64,000 bases of DNA from JALZKA01 sp963753385 (GTDB lineage: Bacteria > Actinomycetota > Thermoleophilia > Solirubrobacterales > 70-9). Of the stretch, positions 38,739 through 47,407 are shown piece after piece. A model generated the notes under the pieces. That model worked only from the letters and a program-made list of their open reading frames with translations, was not told where the DNA came from and ran no database searches. The stretch lies in assembly GCA_963753385.1 (NCBI GenBank), contig CAVWCC010000008.1, forward strand, positions 372,001-436,000. Direction: 5' to 3'. The position numbers were made by a program, and so were the translations under genes. Within the stretch, counting starts at the first letter, position 1. Every line of letters begins with the position of its first letter.

Positions 38739-39853
38739 CGCTCCGGCTCGCCGAGGCGGCCGGCCAGCCGGGTCAGGACCTGCACCAGACGCTCGGCGCC
38801 CAGCTCGCGCTGCCATTCGAACGGGCCCCTGGGGTGGTTCAGCCCGAGCCGCATCGCGGTGTCGATCTCGGGCGGCCGCGCCACGCCCTCGTCGACCGCG
38901 AAGCTCGCCTCGTTCACGAGCTGCGCGACGATCCGCTCGAGGATCGCCCCCGGGTCGGCCGGCCGGCGGCCGGGCTTGAGCCCCGGGTCGAGTCGTCGGC
39001 CGCCCGCATACTGGTAGAAGCCGGCGCCGGTCTTGCGCCCGAGACGGCCGGCCTCGACCATCTCCTCCTGGATCGGATGCGGCTCCCACCGCGGCTCCGG
39101 GCGCTGGCGGTAGAACGAGCGGGCGACCTCGAGGTTCACGTCGACGCCGATCAAGTCCATCAGCTCGAACGGGCCCATCCGGTAGCCGCCGCGCTCGCGC
39201 ATCGCCGCGTCGATCTCGGAATGGGTGGCGTAGCCCTCGCCGAGCATCCGTAGCGCCTCGAGCGAGAACGGCCGGTTGCAGCGATTGACGATGAACCCGG
39301 GCGAGTCCTTCGCCCGGATCGGCTCGCGGCCCATCGCCCGGGCGACGGAGGTGGCGTGTAGGAGGGCGAGCTCGCCGGTGAGCTCGCCCGCCACGATCTC
39401 GACCAGGCGCATCTGCGGCGGGGGATTGAAGAAGTGCATGCCGCAGACCCGCTCGGGATGCTCGACGTCCGCCGCGATCTCGGTCACGGGCAGCGATGAC
39501 GTGTTGGTCGCCAGAACCGTGTCCTCGCCGCAGATCTCGGCGAGGCGGCCGAAAAGCTCTCGCTTCAGCTCGAGGTCCTCCGGCGCGGCCTCGATCACGA
39601 GCTCCGAGCCCGCGAGCTCGTCGAGCACCGGGGTGGTCGTCAGCCGGCCAGCGGCGGCGGCGGCATCGGCGGCGGTCCAGAGGCCGCGCCCCGCGCCCTT
39701 CGCCAGCGCGGCCTCGAGGCCGTCGGCCCCCGTCGCCAGCGCCTGCGGGTCCGGGTCGTGAAGTGTGACCCGGAATCGGCCGAGGCACCCGAGCTGGGCG
39801 ATTCCGGCCCCCATCGTCCCGGCGCCCAGCACGCCGAGGCGCTCGACGCTCAC
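38684..39853 (-). CDS. 3-hydroxyacyl-CoA dehydrogenase
   Basis: A 389-residue NAD-dependent enzyme of fatty-acid beta-oxidation, or of hydroxybutyryl-CoA metabolism. It has the Rossmann motif GVLGAGTMGAGIAQLG, then LVIEAAPEDLELKRELF, TNTSSLPVTEIA, the catalytic His region GMHFFNPPPQMRLVEI and KDSPGFIVNR. The dimerisation domain is followed by a second partial repeat (ERIVAQLVNEASFAVDEGVA), as in longer bacterial members. GTG start at 39853, six bases after the enoyl-CoA hydratase stop, so the two consecutive beta-oxidation steps are made together. Confidence 0.93.
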   Translation of the reverse strand: MSVERLGVLGAGTMGAGIAQLGCLGRFRVTLHDPDPQALATGADGLEAALAKGAGRGLWTAADAAAAAGRLTTTPVLDELAGSELVIEAAPEDLELKRELFGRLAEICGEDTVLATNTSSLPVTEIAADVEHPERVCGMHFFNPPPQMRLVEIVAGELTGELALLHATSVARAMGREPIRAKDSPGFIVNRCNRPFSLEALRMLGEGYATHSEIDAAMRERGGYRMGPFELMDLIGVDVNLEVARSFYRQRPEPRWEPHPIQEEMVEAGRLGRKTGAGFYQYAGGRRLDPGLKPGRRPADPGAILERIVAQLVNEASFAVDEGVARPPEIDTAMRLGLNHPRGPFEWQRELGAERLVQVLTRLAGRLGEPERYRVAPLLLAATAGSGGG

Positions 39854-39859
39854 GGCCCG

Positions 39860-40633
39860 CTACCTGCCCTTGAACCCGGGCTTGCGCTTTTCGAGGAACG
39901 CGCTCATGCCCTCCACCCGGTCCTCGGTTGCCATCGCCAGCTCGTACAACCGCCGCTCCTGCTCGAGCCCGGCGCTCAGGGATGCTTCGTCGGCCGCCAG
40001 TACCGCCTGCTTCGCGAGCTTCGCCGCCAGCGGCGGTCCCGAGGCGACCACCCGGCCGAGGTCGATCGCCTCGTTCAGCCAGGCGCCGCCCTTCGCGAGC
40101 CGGTTCACCAGGCCCCAATCGAATGCCTCCTTCGCCGGCAGGCGCCGGCCGGTGAGCACCAGCTCCATCGTGCGCTGCTTGCCGAGCACCCGCGCAAGGC
40201 GCTGGGTCCCACCGCCGCCCGGGATGATCCCCAGGGTGATCTCGGGCTGACCGAACTCGGCCCGCTCGTCGACGACGATCATGTCGCAGGCGAGCGCGAG
40301 CTCGCAGCCGCCTCCGAGCGCGAATCCTGAGACCGCCGCGATCAGGGGGGTCCGGCAGCCGGCGACACGCTTCCAGAACACGGCGTTGGGGTGAAAGAGG
40401 GCCTCGCCGAACGTCCGGTCGCGGAGCGCGCGAATGTCGGCCCCGGCCGCGAAGACCTCGTCGTTGCCGGCGATCACGATCGCGCGGATGCTCTCGTCGG
40501 TGTCGAGACGCTCGAGGCCGCCCCCGAGCTCCTCCATCATCTCCGGCGACAGCGCGTTGCGGGCCTCGGGCCGGTCCAGCCGCAAGACCGCGACGGCGTC
40601 GTGGCGCTCTTCCTTGACGAGCGAACCGGTCAT
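39860..40633 (-). CDS. Enoyl-CoA hydratase
   Basis: A 257-residue crotonase: LDRPEARNALSPEMMEEL, NDEVFAAGADIRAL (first oxyanion-hole part), AAVSGFALGGGCELALACDM, and FGQPEITLGIIPGGGGTQRLAR. The last has the paired catalytic-type Glu of true hydratases. It hydrates trans-2-enoyl-CoA, providing the substrate of the dehydrogenase encoded next. ATG 40633 is the conserved start; the CGAGCAA repeat lies immediately upstream and would be translated only from a longer, non-conserved start. Confidence 0.93.
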   Translation of the reverse strand: MTGSLVKEERHDAVAVLRLDRPEARNALSPEMMEELGGGLERLDTDESIRAIVIAGNDEVFAAGADIRALRDRTFGEALFHPNAVFWKRVAGCRTPLIAAVSGFALGGGCELALACDMIVVDERAEFGQPEITLGIIPGGGGTQRLARVLGKQRTMELVLTGRRLPAKEAFDWGLVNRLAKGGAWLNEAIDLGRVVASGPPLAAKLAKQAVLAADEASLSAGLEQERRLYELAMATEDRVEGMSAFLEKRKPGFKGR

Positions 40634-40638
40634 TCGCC

Positions 40639-40666
40639 CGAGCAACGAGCAACTAGCAACGAGCAA
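40639..40666. repeat. CGAGCAA heptamer repeat, four units
   Basis: Units CGAGCAA, CGAGCAA, CTAGCAA, CGAGCAA, between the enoyl-CoA hydratase and acyl-CoA dehydrogenase genes. It is the same heptamer as at 21024-21051. Confidence 0.85.
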
Positions 40667-41830
40667 CTACTCATACGGTAGGAACGCGGAGATCCCAGTC
40701 GCATCTCGCCCGATGATCAGCTTCTGGATCTGCGACGTGCCCTCGTAAAGGGTTGTGACGCGGGCGTCGCGCAGGTAGCGCTCGACGGGGTGGTCGTCCA
40801 CATAGCCGGAGCCCCCGTGCACCTGGATCGCGGAGTTCGCGCACTCCACGGCGGACTCGGTGGCGTAGAGCTTCGCGATCGAGGTCTCGATCGTCGAGGG
40901 CTTGCCCTCGTCCTTCAGCATCCCGGCGCGCCAGACCAGGAGCCGCGCCGCATCGCGCTTGACGATCATGTCGGCGATCAGCTCCTGCACGAGCTGGAAT
41001 CGTGCCAGCGGCACGCCGAACTGCCGGCGCTCCTTCGCGTACGAGACCGATGCGTCGACGCAGCCGTCGCAGATTCCGACGCACCCGGCCGCCACCGAGT
41101 AACGCCCGGAGTCAAGCGCCGACATCGCGACCTTGAACCCCTCGCCGACCTCGCCCAGGAGCGCGTCGTCCGGTACCTCGATGCCGTCCAGCGCCAACGA
41201 GGCGGTGTCCGATGCGCGGAGCCCGAGCTTGCCGTGGATCTCCTGGCTCGCAAAGCCCTCGCTTTCAGTCGGGACCAGGAAGCAGGCGAGGCCCTTCGGC
41301 CCCGAGCCGGGCTCGGTCTGGGCGAAGATCAGCGCCACCTCGGCGAAGTTGCCGAGCGAGATCCACATCTTCTGCCCGGAAAGGCGCCAGCCGCCGTCGA
41401 CCTTCTCCGCGCGGGTGCGCAGGCTCGCCGCGTCGGACCCCGTGTCGGGCTCGGTCAGGCCGAAGCACCCGAGCGCCTCGCCCGAGCAGAGGCGGGGCAG
41501 CCAGCGCTGCTTCTGCGCCTCGCTGCCCCAGCGCTCGATCGAGCCGCAGACCAGCGAGGTCTGGACGGACACGACCGTGCGGGCGGCCGAGTCCCCGCGC
41601 CCGATCTGCTCGACGATCAGGCCGTAGGACACGTAGTCAAGGCCCCGGCCGCCGTACTTTTCGGCCACCGGCGCGCCGAGGTAGCCCATCTCGCCCATCA
41701 TCGACGCAAGCTCCCGGTCGAAGCGCTCGGCGCGGTCGTTCTCGCGCGCCCGGGCGATCACCTCGCCGTCGACGAACTCCCGCGCCGTCTCGGCGATCAG
41801 CCGCTGTTCGTCCGTCAGCTCCAGGTTCAC
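40667..41830 (-). CDS. Acyl-CoA dehydrogenase
   Basis: A 387-residue FAD enzyme that makes the trans-2-enoyl-CoA used by the hydratase. It has LTDEQRLIAETAREFVDGEV, CFGLTEPDTGSDAASL, WRLSGQKMWISLGNFAE, SGRYSVAAGCVGI, and near the end QVHGGSGYVDDHPVERYLRD and TTLYEGTSQIQKLIIGR. The Glu in YEGTSQ is the usual catalytic base of short-chain dehydrogenases. GTG 41830 overlaps the aminotransferase stop by 4 bp. Together with 38684-40633 it forms a beta-oxidation cluster that lacks only a thiolase. Confidence 0.95.
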   Translation of the reverse strand: MNLELTDEQRLIAETAREFVDGEVIARARENDRAERFDRELASMMGEMGYLGAPVAEKYGGRGLDYVSYGLIVEQIGRGDSAARTVVSVQTSLVCGSIERWGSEAQKQRWLPRLCSGEALGCFGLTEPDTGSDAASLRTRAEKVDGGWRLSGQKMWISLGNFAEVALIFAQTEPGSGPKGLACFLVPTESEGFASQEIHGKLGLRASDTASLALDGIEVPDDALLGEVGEGFKVAMSALDSGRYSVAAGCVGICDGCVDASVSYAKERRQFGVPLARFQLVQELIADMIVKRDAARLLVWRAGMLKDEGKPSTIETSIAKLYATESAVECANSAIQVHGGSGYVDDHPVERYLRDARVTTLYEGTSQIQKLIIGRDATGISAFLPYE

Positions 41831-42687
41831 GCCGGCTCGCCCGCGGTCGTTCCCAGCTCGGCCGCGACGGCGCGCTCGAATTCCCGGATGGCCTCGTCGG
41901 TGCGCGGCCCGGGCCACGCCAGCTCGCGGCCGTCGATCGCTGCCACCGGCTGGACGTCGCGCGTCGTCGAGGCGAGGAACGCCTCGCTCGCAGCCCGGAG
42001 CTCGGCGACGTCGAACACGCCCTCGGCGACGTCGAGCGCCTCCACGACGCGGTCCCGCGTGATCGAGTCGAGGATCGGGTTCTCGAGAGAGGGGGTCTTG
42101 AGGACGCCGTCGGCACCGGCCCAGAACAGGCTCGAGGTCGGCGGCTCCAGCACGGTGCCATCGGGGGTGACCAGCACCGCCTCGTCCGCGCCGCGCCCCT
42201 GGGCGATTCTGGTCGCGTGCATGTTCGCCGCGTACGAGAGCGACTTCACCCGGTCGAGGATCACGGTGGGCTGGTACGTGACGGTGGCGAGAGTAGCGCT
42301 CTTCGCGTGTGGAGCCAGCGCCTCGATCAGCAGGATCCGGCGGCCACCACGGGTTGCGATCAGCCGCAGTTGCGCGTCACCCTGTGAGGCGGAGGCGGAG
42401 CCGGAGCCGAGCCCCGGCGTTGTTGAGCCGGCTGTCTTCCCGTGCTCGGCGAGGAGCGGGCCCAGCTCGCGTTCGAACCCATCGCGGTCGAGCGGCAGGT
42501 CGATCGCCGCCGCCGAGCGGCCGAGCCGGTCGAGGTGCGCCTCGAGCGCGAATGGGCGGCCGCCGTAGAGCCGAATCACCTCGAACACGCCGTCGCCGCG
42601 GTAGAGCCCGTCGTCGGGGAGTGGCAGAACCGCCTCGCTCGTTGGGGTGATGCGCCCGTCGACGCTCGCGAGTTCCCTTGCAGGCAC
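41827..42687 (-). CDS. Class IV PLP-dependent aminotransferase
   Basis: A 286-residue fold-type IV enzyme (branched-chain aminotransferase / aminodeoxychorismate lyase family). It has GLYRGDGVFEVIRLYGGRPF, the Lys in LDRVKSLSYAANMHA, and the cofactor phosphate loop DEAVLVTPDGTVLEPPTSSLFW. The exact substrate is not readable from the sequence; the neighbouring acyl-CoA genes would suit amino-acid breakdown. GTG 42687 has a TAGCCT box 6 nt upstream. It opens the leftward operon that continues into the acyl-CoA dehydrogenase. Confidence 0.9.
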   Translation of the reverse strand: MPARELASVDGRITPTSEAVLPLPDDGLYRGDGVFEVIRLYGGRPFALEAHLDRLGRSAAAIDLPLDRDGFERELGPLLAEHGKTAGSTTPGLGSGSASASQGDAQLRLIATRGGRRILLIEALAPHAKSATLATVTYQPTVILDRVKSLSYAANMHATRIAQGRGADEAVLVTPDGTVLEPPTSSLFWAGADGVLKTPSLENPILDSITRDRVVEALDVAEGVFDVAELRAASEAFLASTTRDVQPVAAIDGRELAWPGPRTDEAIREFERAVAAELGTTAGEPA

Positions 42688-42693
42688 GGCGCG

Positions 42694-42699
42694 AGGCTA
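42694..42699 (-). promoter_or_regulatory. -10 box for the aminotransferase/beta-oxidation operon
   Basis: TAGCCT on the minus strand, 6 nt before GTG 42687, the same hexamer and spacing as at the glycosyltransferase start. Confidence 0.5.
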
Positions 42700-42866
42700 C
42701 CGAACCGGCGCATACCCCCTCGATTCGCGGTATGTTCGCGCGCACAGTGGTGGTCCTACCTCCCCGATTTGGGGTAGGGAGCTGGCCACCAGCCAGGGAC
42801 GGCACGCAGCGCTCAGGACGGGCACAGTCAATGGGAGTTGGGCAACCGCTTAGGGAGGCGAATCAG

Positions 42867-44242
42867 GTGCCTGGAACATTCACGCGAATCTCGGTCGCGA
42901 CGCTGGTCGCGACCTGTATCGGGGCGGCGATCCTGCCGTCCGCAGCGAACGCGGACCCCGTCGGGGACTTGCTCGGCGGGATCGAGAACACGGTCAACGA
43001 CACCGTGAACGGGCTTCTCGGTGGGAACGGCGGCGGCAACGGTGGCGGCTCGGCCGCGCCCGCGCCGGCACCGCAGGCCGAGGGCGGCTCGACCGACCCG
43101 GCGATCACCGGAACGAACCCGCACGGCGAGGGCCAGGTTCTTGGTCTCTCCGTTGATGTGATCGATCTTCCCGGCGAGGAGGACGTGATCATCGGCCAGA
43201 GCCGTGGCGATCAGGACAGCGACGGCAACTACCACGGGAGCGTGGTGCCCGTGTCGGTGCTCGGGTTCGACATCGCACTGGTCACGACCGAGGAAGGTGA
43301 GACGGCCACGAGTCCGCTCACCCCGATCAACGACATCCTGGACGAGATCTGCACCGGCACGACGGTGTGCCTGCAGGCGCTCGATTTCAGCTCGGAGACG
43401 ACCGACACCGGCTCGAACAACTCGTTCGAGGCCGCCAGCGCCGATATCGCCGAGGGGCTCGTCAGCGCGAACGTCCTGGAGTCGGAGGGCAACATCAACG
43501 AGGCCGGCGGCTGCCAGACGGCCGACGGCTCGGCAAACACCGATGTCGGTATCGGCAACGACACGCTCACGGTGGACGCGCTCCAGTCGAGCTCCGAGTC
43601 TCAGGCGTGCAACGACGGGAGCGAGAGCACCGACCGGGACTCGCAGGTGCTGAACCTGGGTCCGCTCGATGGGCTCAACCCCCTCACGCTGCTCGGCTGT
43701 GACCCGACCGCGGAGGATGACGAGTTCGACGTGGCCGGCCTCGTCGGTGGCGTCTGCAACGGCGACGACACGAACGGGTCGCAGGCCGATGCGCCGTACA
43801 ACGTCCGCAAGGCGTTGGGGCTGGACGTGCTGCCGCTCCTCGCCACGCTGGCTCCCGACATCGACGGGCTTGCGAGCGCGGACGGGGCGAACTCCGAGTC
43901 CCTGGCCCAGGCGCCCGGCGACGATGCCGAGTGCCCGGACCCGAACAACCCGGATTGCCCGCCGACGGACGAGTGTCCGGACGCCAGCAACCCGGATTGC
44001 CCGGGCGGCCCGGAGACGGACCCGAGACACCGGACATCGGAGTCAGTCCGGCTGGTCCTCCCGGCGACGCGGGTGACGGACCTGGCGGACCTGGCGGTCC
44101 GTCGGCGGACACGGCGGACGACGAGCTCGCGTTCACGGGCGCCGACATCGGCATCCTGGGTGCGATTGGGCTCGGCGTGATGGCGGCCGGTCTGGCGCTG
44201 ATGGCGCTGGCCGACTGGCGCCGTAGTGCGCTCCGCAGCTAG
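42867..44242 (+). pseudogene. Secreted wall-anchored protein with LAFTG sorting signal, one frameshift
   Basis: GTG 42867 follows an AGGGAGG Shine-Dalgarno sequence (42852-42858) and begins a signal peptide (RISVATLVATCIGAAILPSA ending ANA). The mature part is acidic, Gly/Asn-rich, with NGGGNGGGSAAPAPAP and the Cys repeats CPDPNNPDCPP and CPDASNPDCPG. Near 44020 the frame breaks. The next frame continues ETPDIGVSPAGPPGDAG and ends ELAFTGADIGILGAIGLGVM, then a hydrophobic helix and WRRSALRS: a sortase-type cell-wall sorting signal. One missing base near ACGGAC explains the switch. Without it the protein would be about 458 residues and surface-anchored. Function unknown. Either a recent mutation or a sequence error. 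Confidence 0.68.
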
Positions 44243-44342
44243 GGCTATCAGGGAGACGGACCGGGGCGGGCGCACGGTGCCCGCCCCGGAACCGTGCCGC
44301 CGAGCGGCCCGCAAGACTCCAGGCGTGCCCGACAGCAGGACG

Positions 44343-44918
44343 ATGTGGATGCGCCGCGCCGCCCTGATGGCGGTCGTCGGCCTGCTGGTGGCGATTCCGG
44401 TCACCCGCATCGTCCGTGGCGCGGGCGACGACGATGCCGGCGGCGGCGACTCGCCGCCGCTCGCCGCTGCCGAGCTACCTGAGGTGGGGGAGACCCGGTT
44501 CGATCGCAAGCTGGGCGTCGCGCTGCGGCTCCCAGCCGGCTGGAAGCGCAGCACGGAGAAGGGCGCGGTTAGCTTCCGCAGCGAAGACGGCAGCGTGCTG
44601 ATCGCGATCTCGGCGCCGGGGCCCGCGGAGGACTCAAAGGAGATCCACAGGGCGGCGGTCGAGGCGATCGAGCGCAAGTACCGCGCCGTCGAGGTCTCAA
44701 CGCGCGACGGCGAGGCCAGGCTCGGGAAGCGGCCCGCGGAGCTGGCCGCCATATCCGCCCGCCAGCCCAAGGACCGCGCGCCGCTAAGGATCCTGGTTGT
44801 CGCCGCCAGGGGGGAGAAGCGGGCGTACTTGGTCGAGGTGTTCGCCGCGGGCGAGAACCCGAACGCCGCGTTGGTGGAGGCTCAGGTCCTCCTCAACCAC
44901 CTGCGGATCGAGGGCTGA
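44343..44918 (+). CDS. Membrane-anchored protein of unknown function
   Basis: A 191-residue protein with an N-terminal anchor or signal (MWMRRAALMAVVGLLVAIPV) and an acidic linker (GAGDDDAGGGDSPP). Its compact domain includes GVALRLPAGWKRSTEKGAVSFR and VLIAISAPGPAEDSKEIHRA, ending with VEAQVLLNHLRIEG. The 'LPAGWK...FRSEDGSVLIAI' shape recalls PsbP-like or DUF1795 folds, but I cannot name it confidently. GTG 44325 is an alternative start. Probably faces the outside. Confidence 0.65.
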   Translation: MWMRRAALMAVVGLLVAIPVTRIVRGAGDDDAGGGDSPPLAAAELPEVGETRFDRKLGVALRLPAGWKRSTEKGAVSFRSEDGSVLIAISAPGPAEDSKEIHRAAVEAIERKYRAVEVSTRDGEARLGKRPAELAAISARQPKDRAPLRILVVAARGEKRAYLVEVFAAGENPNAALVEAQVLLNHLRIEG

Positions 44919-44951
44919 AACCGCCGGCGGGTCTAAGGTAGGCCCCGGGCC

Positions 44952-45233
44952 ATGGAATTCATCCTCATCTCGTTCGGGTTCGTGGCGCTGGTCGTCGTTG
45001 TCCTCGTGCTGCTCGCGCGGGCCTATCCCGGAAGCGGCGCGGACCTGGTGGACTGGAAGCCGAGCCGTTCGTTCGAGGACGAGGCGATGCTCGAGGTCGA
45101 GGACGTCCAGCAGATGATCGACGCCCAGAACGCATACCGGCGAAAGCGCGGCGCCCGAGAGCTCACGGAGGAGGACGCCCGCGCGATGGCGCGCGAGGAC
45201 GAGGAAGTTCGGAGGCGTTGGCGCGGGCACTGA
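44952..45233 (+). CDS. Small single-helix membrane protein
   Basis: A 93-residue protein: one N-terminal helix (ILISFGFVALVVVVLVLLAR), then an acidic and basic cytoplasmic tail with a probable coiled or helical segment (EVEDVQQMIDAQNAYRRKRG; EEDARAMAREDEEVRRRWRG). Function unknown. TAAGGT at 44934-44939 could be its -10 box. Its end overlaps the next gene by 16 bp. Confidence 0.65.
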   Translation: MEFILISFGFVALVVVVLVLLARAYPGSGADLVDWKPSRSFEDEAMLEVEDVQQMIDAQNAYRRKRGARELTEEDARAMAREDEEVRRRWRGH

Positions 45234-45715
45234 TCGTGGGGTGCGGATGCCGGGGAAGGCAGCTCGGCGCCACGCTCATCTCGGACGGGTGGCAGGTTCG
45301 CGGGACGTCCCGCTCGGCCGCCGGCCTGCAGGCGATCGAGGCGGCGGGAATCGAGCCGGTGGAGGCCGACCCGGACCGCCCGGGCGACATCCTCGAGCTG
45401 CTCGACGACGTCTCCGTCCTGGTCTGGACGCTCGGCTCGGCAACCGGGCCGTCCGGCGCGGCTGCCCTGCATGGCCCGCGGCTCGAGCGCATGCTGGAGC
45501 TGATCGTGGACACGCCGGTGCGTGGCGTCGTCTACGAGGCGGCGGGCTCGGTGCCCGACGCGACGCTGGCGGCCGGAGCAGAGTTGGTTCGCGCCGCGGG
45601 GAAGCGCTGGCGGTTTCCGGTCGCGGTCTTGGCAGCCGATCCCGCCGACCACGAGGGCTGGGTGCGTGACGCGGCGACCGCCGCGCGCGGACTCGTCACC
45701 GCCGCGGACACCTAG
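45218..45715 (+). CDS. Short Rossmann-fold (NAD(P)-binding) protein
   Basis: The 165-residue protein starts ALIVGCGCRGRQLGATLISD, a dinucleotide-binding turn like that of NAD-dependent epimerases/dehydratases, followed by GWQVRGTSRSAAGLQAIEAA and DVSVLVWTLGSATG. It lacks a YxxxK catalytic pair and is about half the length of classical enzymes, so it may be a binding protein or a reduced member. The start is TTG 45218, since any later start would destroy the first strand. It overlaps the upstream gene and converges on the next one (4-bp overlap). Confidence 0.65.
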   Translation: MARALIVGCGCRGRQLGATLISDGWQVRGTSRSAAGLQAIEAAGIEPVEADPDRPGDILELLDDVSVLVWTLGSATGPSGAAALHGPRLERMLELIVDTPVRGVVYEAAGSVPDATLAAGAELVRAAGKRWRFPVAVLAADPADHEGWVRDAATAARGLVTAADT

Positions 45716-46002
45716 GGGGTGATGCCGGGCGGAAAGTCGATGTCCCCGGGCGGCCGCTGTTCGGCGTCCGCCTGCGACCACGGTGCCGTGTCGGCATTCA
45801 CCTGGGGACCCTGGTCCAGTTCGTCGGCGGCGAGCTTGCCCCCGATCACGACCGCGGCGAGGACTACGAGGAAGACGCCGTAGATGGTCGCCTGCTTCGC
45901 GAAGCTGGCGCCGTACTTCTCGCCGACGACCCCACGCCGCTTGTCGAGCCCCATCGCATCGAGGTTGCTCTGCTCGTGTTCCCTCGCCGGCTCCTCCGCC
46001 AT
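45712..46002 (-). CDS. Small single-helix membrane protein
   Basis: A 96-residue protein with a charged N-terminus (EEPAREHEQSNLDAMGLDKR), one helix (ATIYGVFLVVLAAVVIGGKL) and a Pro-rich outer tail (PPGDIDFPPGITP). No family recognised. ATG 46002 is supported by TACAGT 7 nt upstream, indicating its own leaderless transcript although it lies downstream of the Nudix operon. Confidence 0.7.
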   Translation of the reverse strand: MAEEPAREHEQSNLDAMGLDKRRGVVGEKYGASFAKQATIYGVFLVVLAAVVIGGKLAADELDQGPQVNADTAPWSQADAEQRPPGDIDFPPGITP

Positions 46003-46009
46003 GTCGCGA

Positions 46010-46015
46010 ACTGTA
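46010..46015 (-). promoter_or_regulatory. -10 box for the small membrane protein
   Basis: TACAGT on the minus strand, 7 nt before ATG 46002. Confidence 0.45.
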
Positions 46016-46049
46016 GCCTCAGACCGCGCTCCGTGCGCCACCTAAACCG

Positions 46050-46610
46050 TCATTCCGTGCCTGGCAGCCTGCCGATCAGCTCGCCGAGGATCCGGGCGGT
46101 CGCCCCCCAGATCAGGTGGTCGGCGACCACGTAGGTGGGCGTCCGGATCGGGATCCCCCGCCTGACCAAGCGTCGCATTGCGAACCCGCTCTGCAGTTCG
46201 GCGAGGCCGAACGCCAGCACCGTCTCGACCTCGGCGGGATTCGGCTCGAACTCCAGCTCCGGCTCGATCAGCCCGACTATCGGATGCACCTTGTAGTTCG
46301 TGACGAAGGTGCCGATCGGCGGCAGCGCGCCGACGACCTCGACGCGCCTGCGGTCGAGCGCGATCTCCTCCTCCGCCTCGCGGAGCGCCGTCTCGAAGTA
46401 GCTCTCTCCCTTGTCGCTGCGGCCGCCGGGGAAGGAGATCTCCCCCGCGTGACGGCGGAGGTCGTGCCGTCGCTCGGTGAAGATCAGGCCCGGGCTGGAA
46501 GGCCATCCATAGATCGGCACGAGCACGGCTGCGTCCACCGACCCGGCCGCGTCCATCGCCGCCGCCGCGTCGAGCGACAGGAGCGAGTCCGCCAGGCGTC
46601 CTGACCTCAT
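46050..46610 (-). CDS. Nudix hydrolase, CoA pyrophosphatase type
   Basis: A 186-residue Nudix protein. The box GGRSDKGESYFETALREAEEEI contains the metal-binding REAEEE helix. The preceding LRRHAGEISFPGG is the extended motif of the CoA/acyl-CoA pyrophosphatase (NudL/PCD1) group. It would cut CoA to 4'-phosphopantetheine and 3',5'-ADP, controlling CoA or removing damaged CoA. Its ATG overlaps the upstream SDR stop (TGATG). Confidence 0.88.
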   Translation of the reverse strand: MRSGRLADSLLSLDAAAAMDAAGSVDAAVLVPIYGWPSSPGLIFTERRHDLRRHAGEISFPGGRSDKGESYFETALREAEEEIALDRRRVEVVGALPPIGTFVTNYKVHPIVGLIEPELEFEPNPAEVETVLAFGLAELQSGFAMRRLVRRGIPIRTPTYVVADHLIWGATARILGELIGRLPGTE

Positions 46611-47407
46611 CAAATAATCACCTGCACGGTGCCGCCGTCGACGCTCCAGGCCGCACCGGCCACGTACGACGCCGGCTCGGAGCAGAGGAAGGCGATCACG
46701 GCGCCAATCTCGGCGGGCTCGGCGAGACGCCCGATCGGGCGCTTCGAACCGGAAGCCTCGAGCGCTTCCTCGCGCGAGTCATGGCCACCCGCCTCAGCGG
46801 ACTGATCGAGTAGGCCCCCGGTGCCCATCCAGAGCTCCGACTTGGTCGGGCCTGGGGCGACCGCGTTGATCAGCACACCGGCCCCGGCGTGGAGGTCGGC
46901 GAAGAGGCGCGAGAGGGAGAGCTGCGCAGACTTCGCCACCGAGTACTCGGGCATCATCGCCGACGGCCGCTTGCCGGCGGTCGAGGCGACGTTCACGATC
47001 CGGCCCCAGCCGCGCTCACGCATGCCGGGGATCGCGGCGCGCATCAGCCGCATCGGCGCCATCACGTTGAGGTCCCATGCCGCCTGCCAGTCCGAGTCGG
47101 GCACCTCCTCGAGGGAGCGCCAGCGCGCCGTCCCGGCGTTGTTGACGAGAACGTCGACGGGCCCGAGCTCGGATGCCGCCCTGCCGATGATGCGCTCGGC
47201 CGCGTCGGCGGCCGTCACGTCAAGTGCGAGGGCCAGGGCCCGTCCGCCGGCTTGCTCGCACTCCCGGACGGCATCGTCGAGGCCCTCGCCGCGGGCGACG
47301 AGCAGCACCGAGGCGCCCTCAGCGCAGAGTCGCCGCGCGACGTCGAGCCCGATGCCGCGGCTCGCGCCGGTGACGACGCACGTGCGGCCCTCGAGCCCGA
47401 GGTCCAT
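46610..47407 (-). CDS. Short-chain dehydrogenase/reductase
   Basis: A 265-residue classical SDR: cofactor loop VVTGASRGIGLDVA, NNAGTARW, catalytic Ser in VNVASTAGKRP and YSVAKSA with the Tyr-x-x-x-Lys pair. It ends in the usual GAAWSVDGGTVQVII. The substrate is unknown; a 3-oxoacyl reductase-like role is plausible. It is part of a tightly packed leftward operon, overlapping the genes on both sides by 1-3 bp. Confidence 0.93.
   Translation of the reverse strand: MDLGLEGRTCVVTGASRGIGLDVARRLCAEGASVLLVARGEGLDDAVRECEQAGGRALALALDVTAADAAERIIGRAASELGPVDVLVNNAGTARWRSLEEVPDSDWQAAWDLNVMAPMRLMRAAIPGMRERGWGRIVNVASTAGKRPSAMMPEYSVAKSAQLSLSRLFADLHAGAGVLINAVAPGPTKSELWMGTGGLLDQSAEAGGHDSREEALEASGSKRPIGRLAEPAEIGAVIAFLCSEPASYVAGAAWSVDGGTVQVII

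Noticed and set aside
42700..42866. Possible riboswitch before the LAFTG protein
   Set aside because: Short inverted repeats are present, but they do not match a known riboswitch core that I can recognise.
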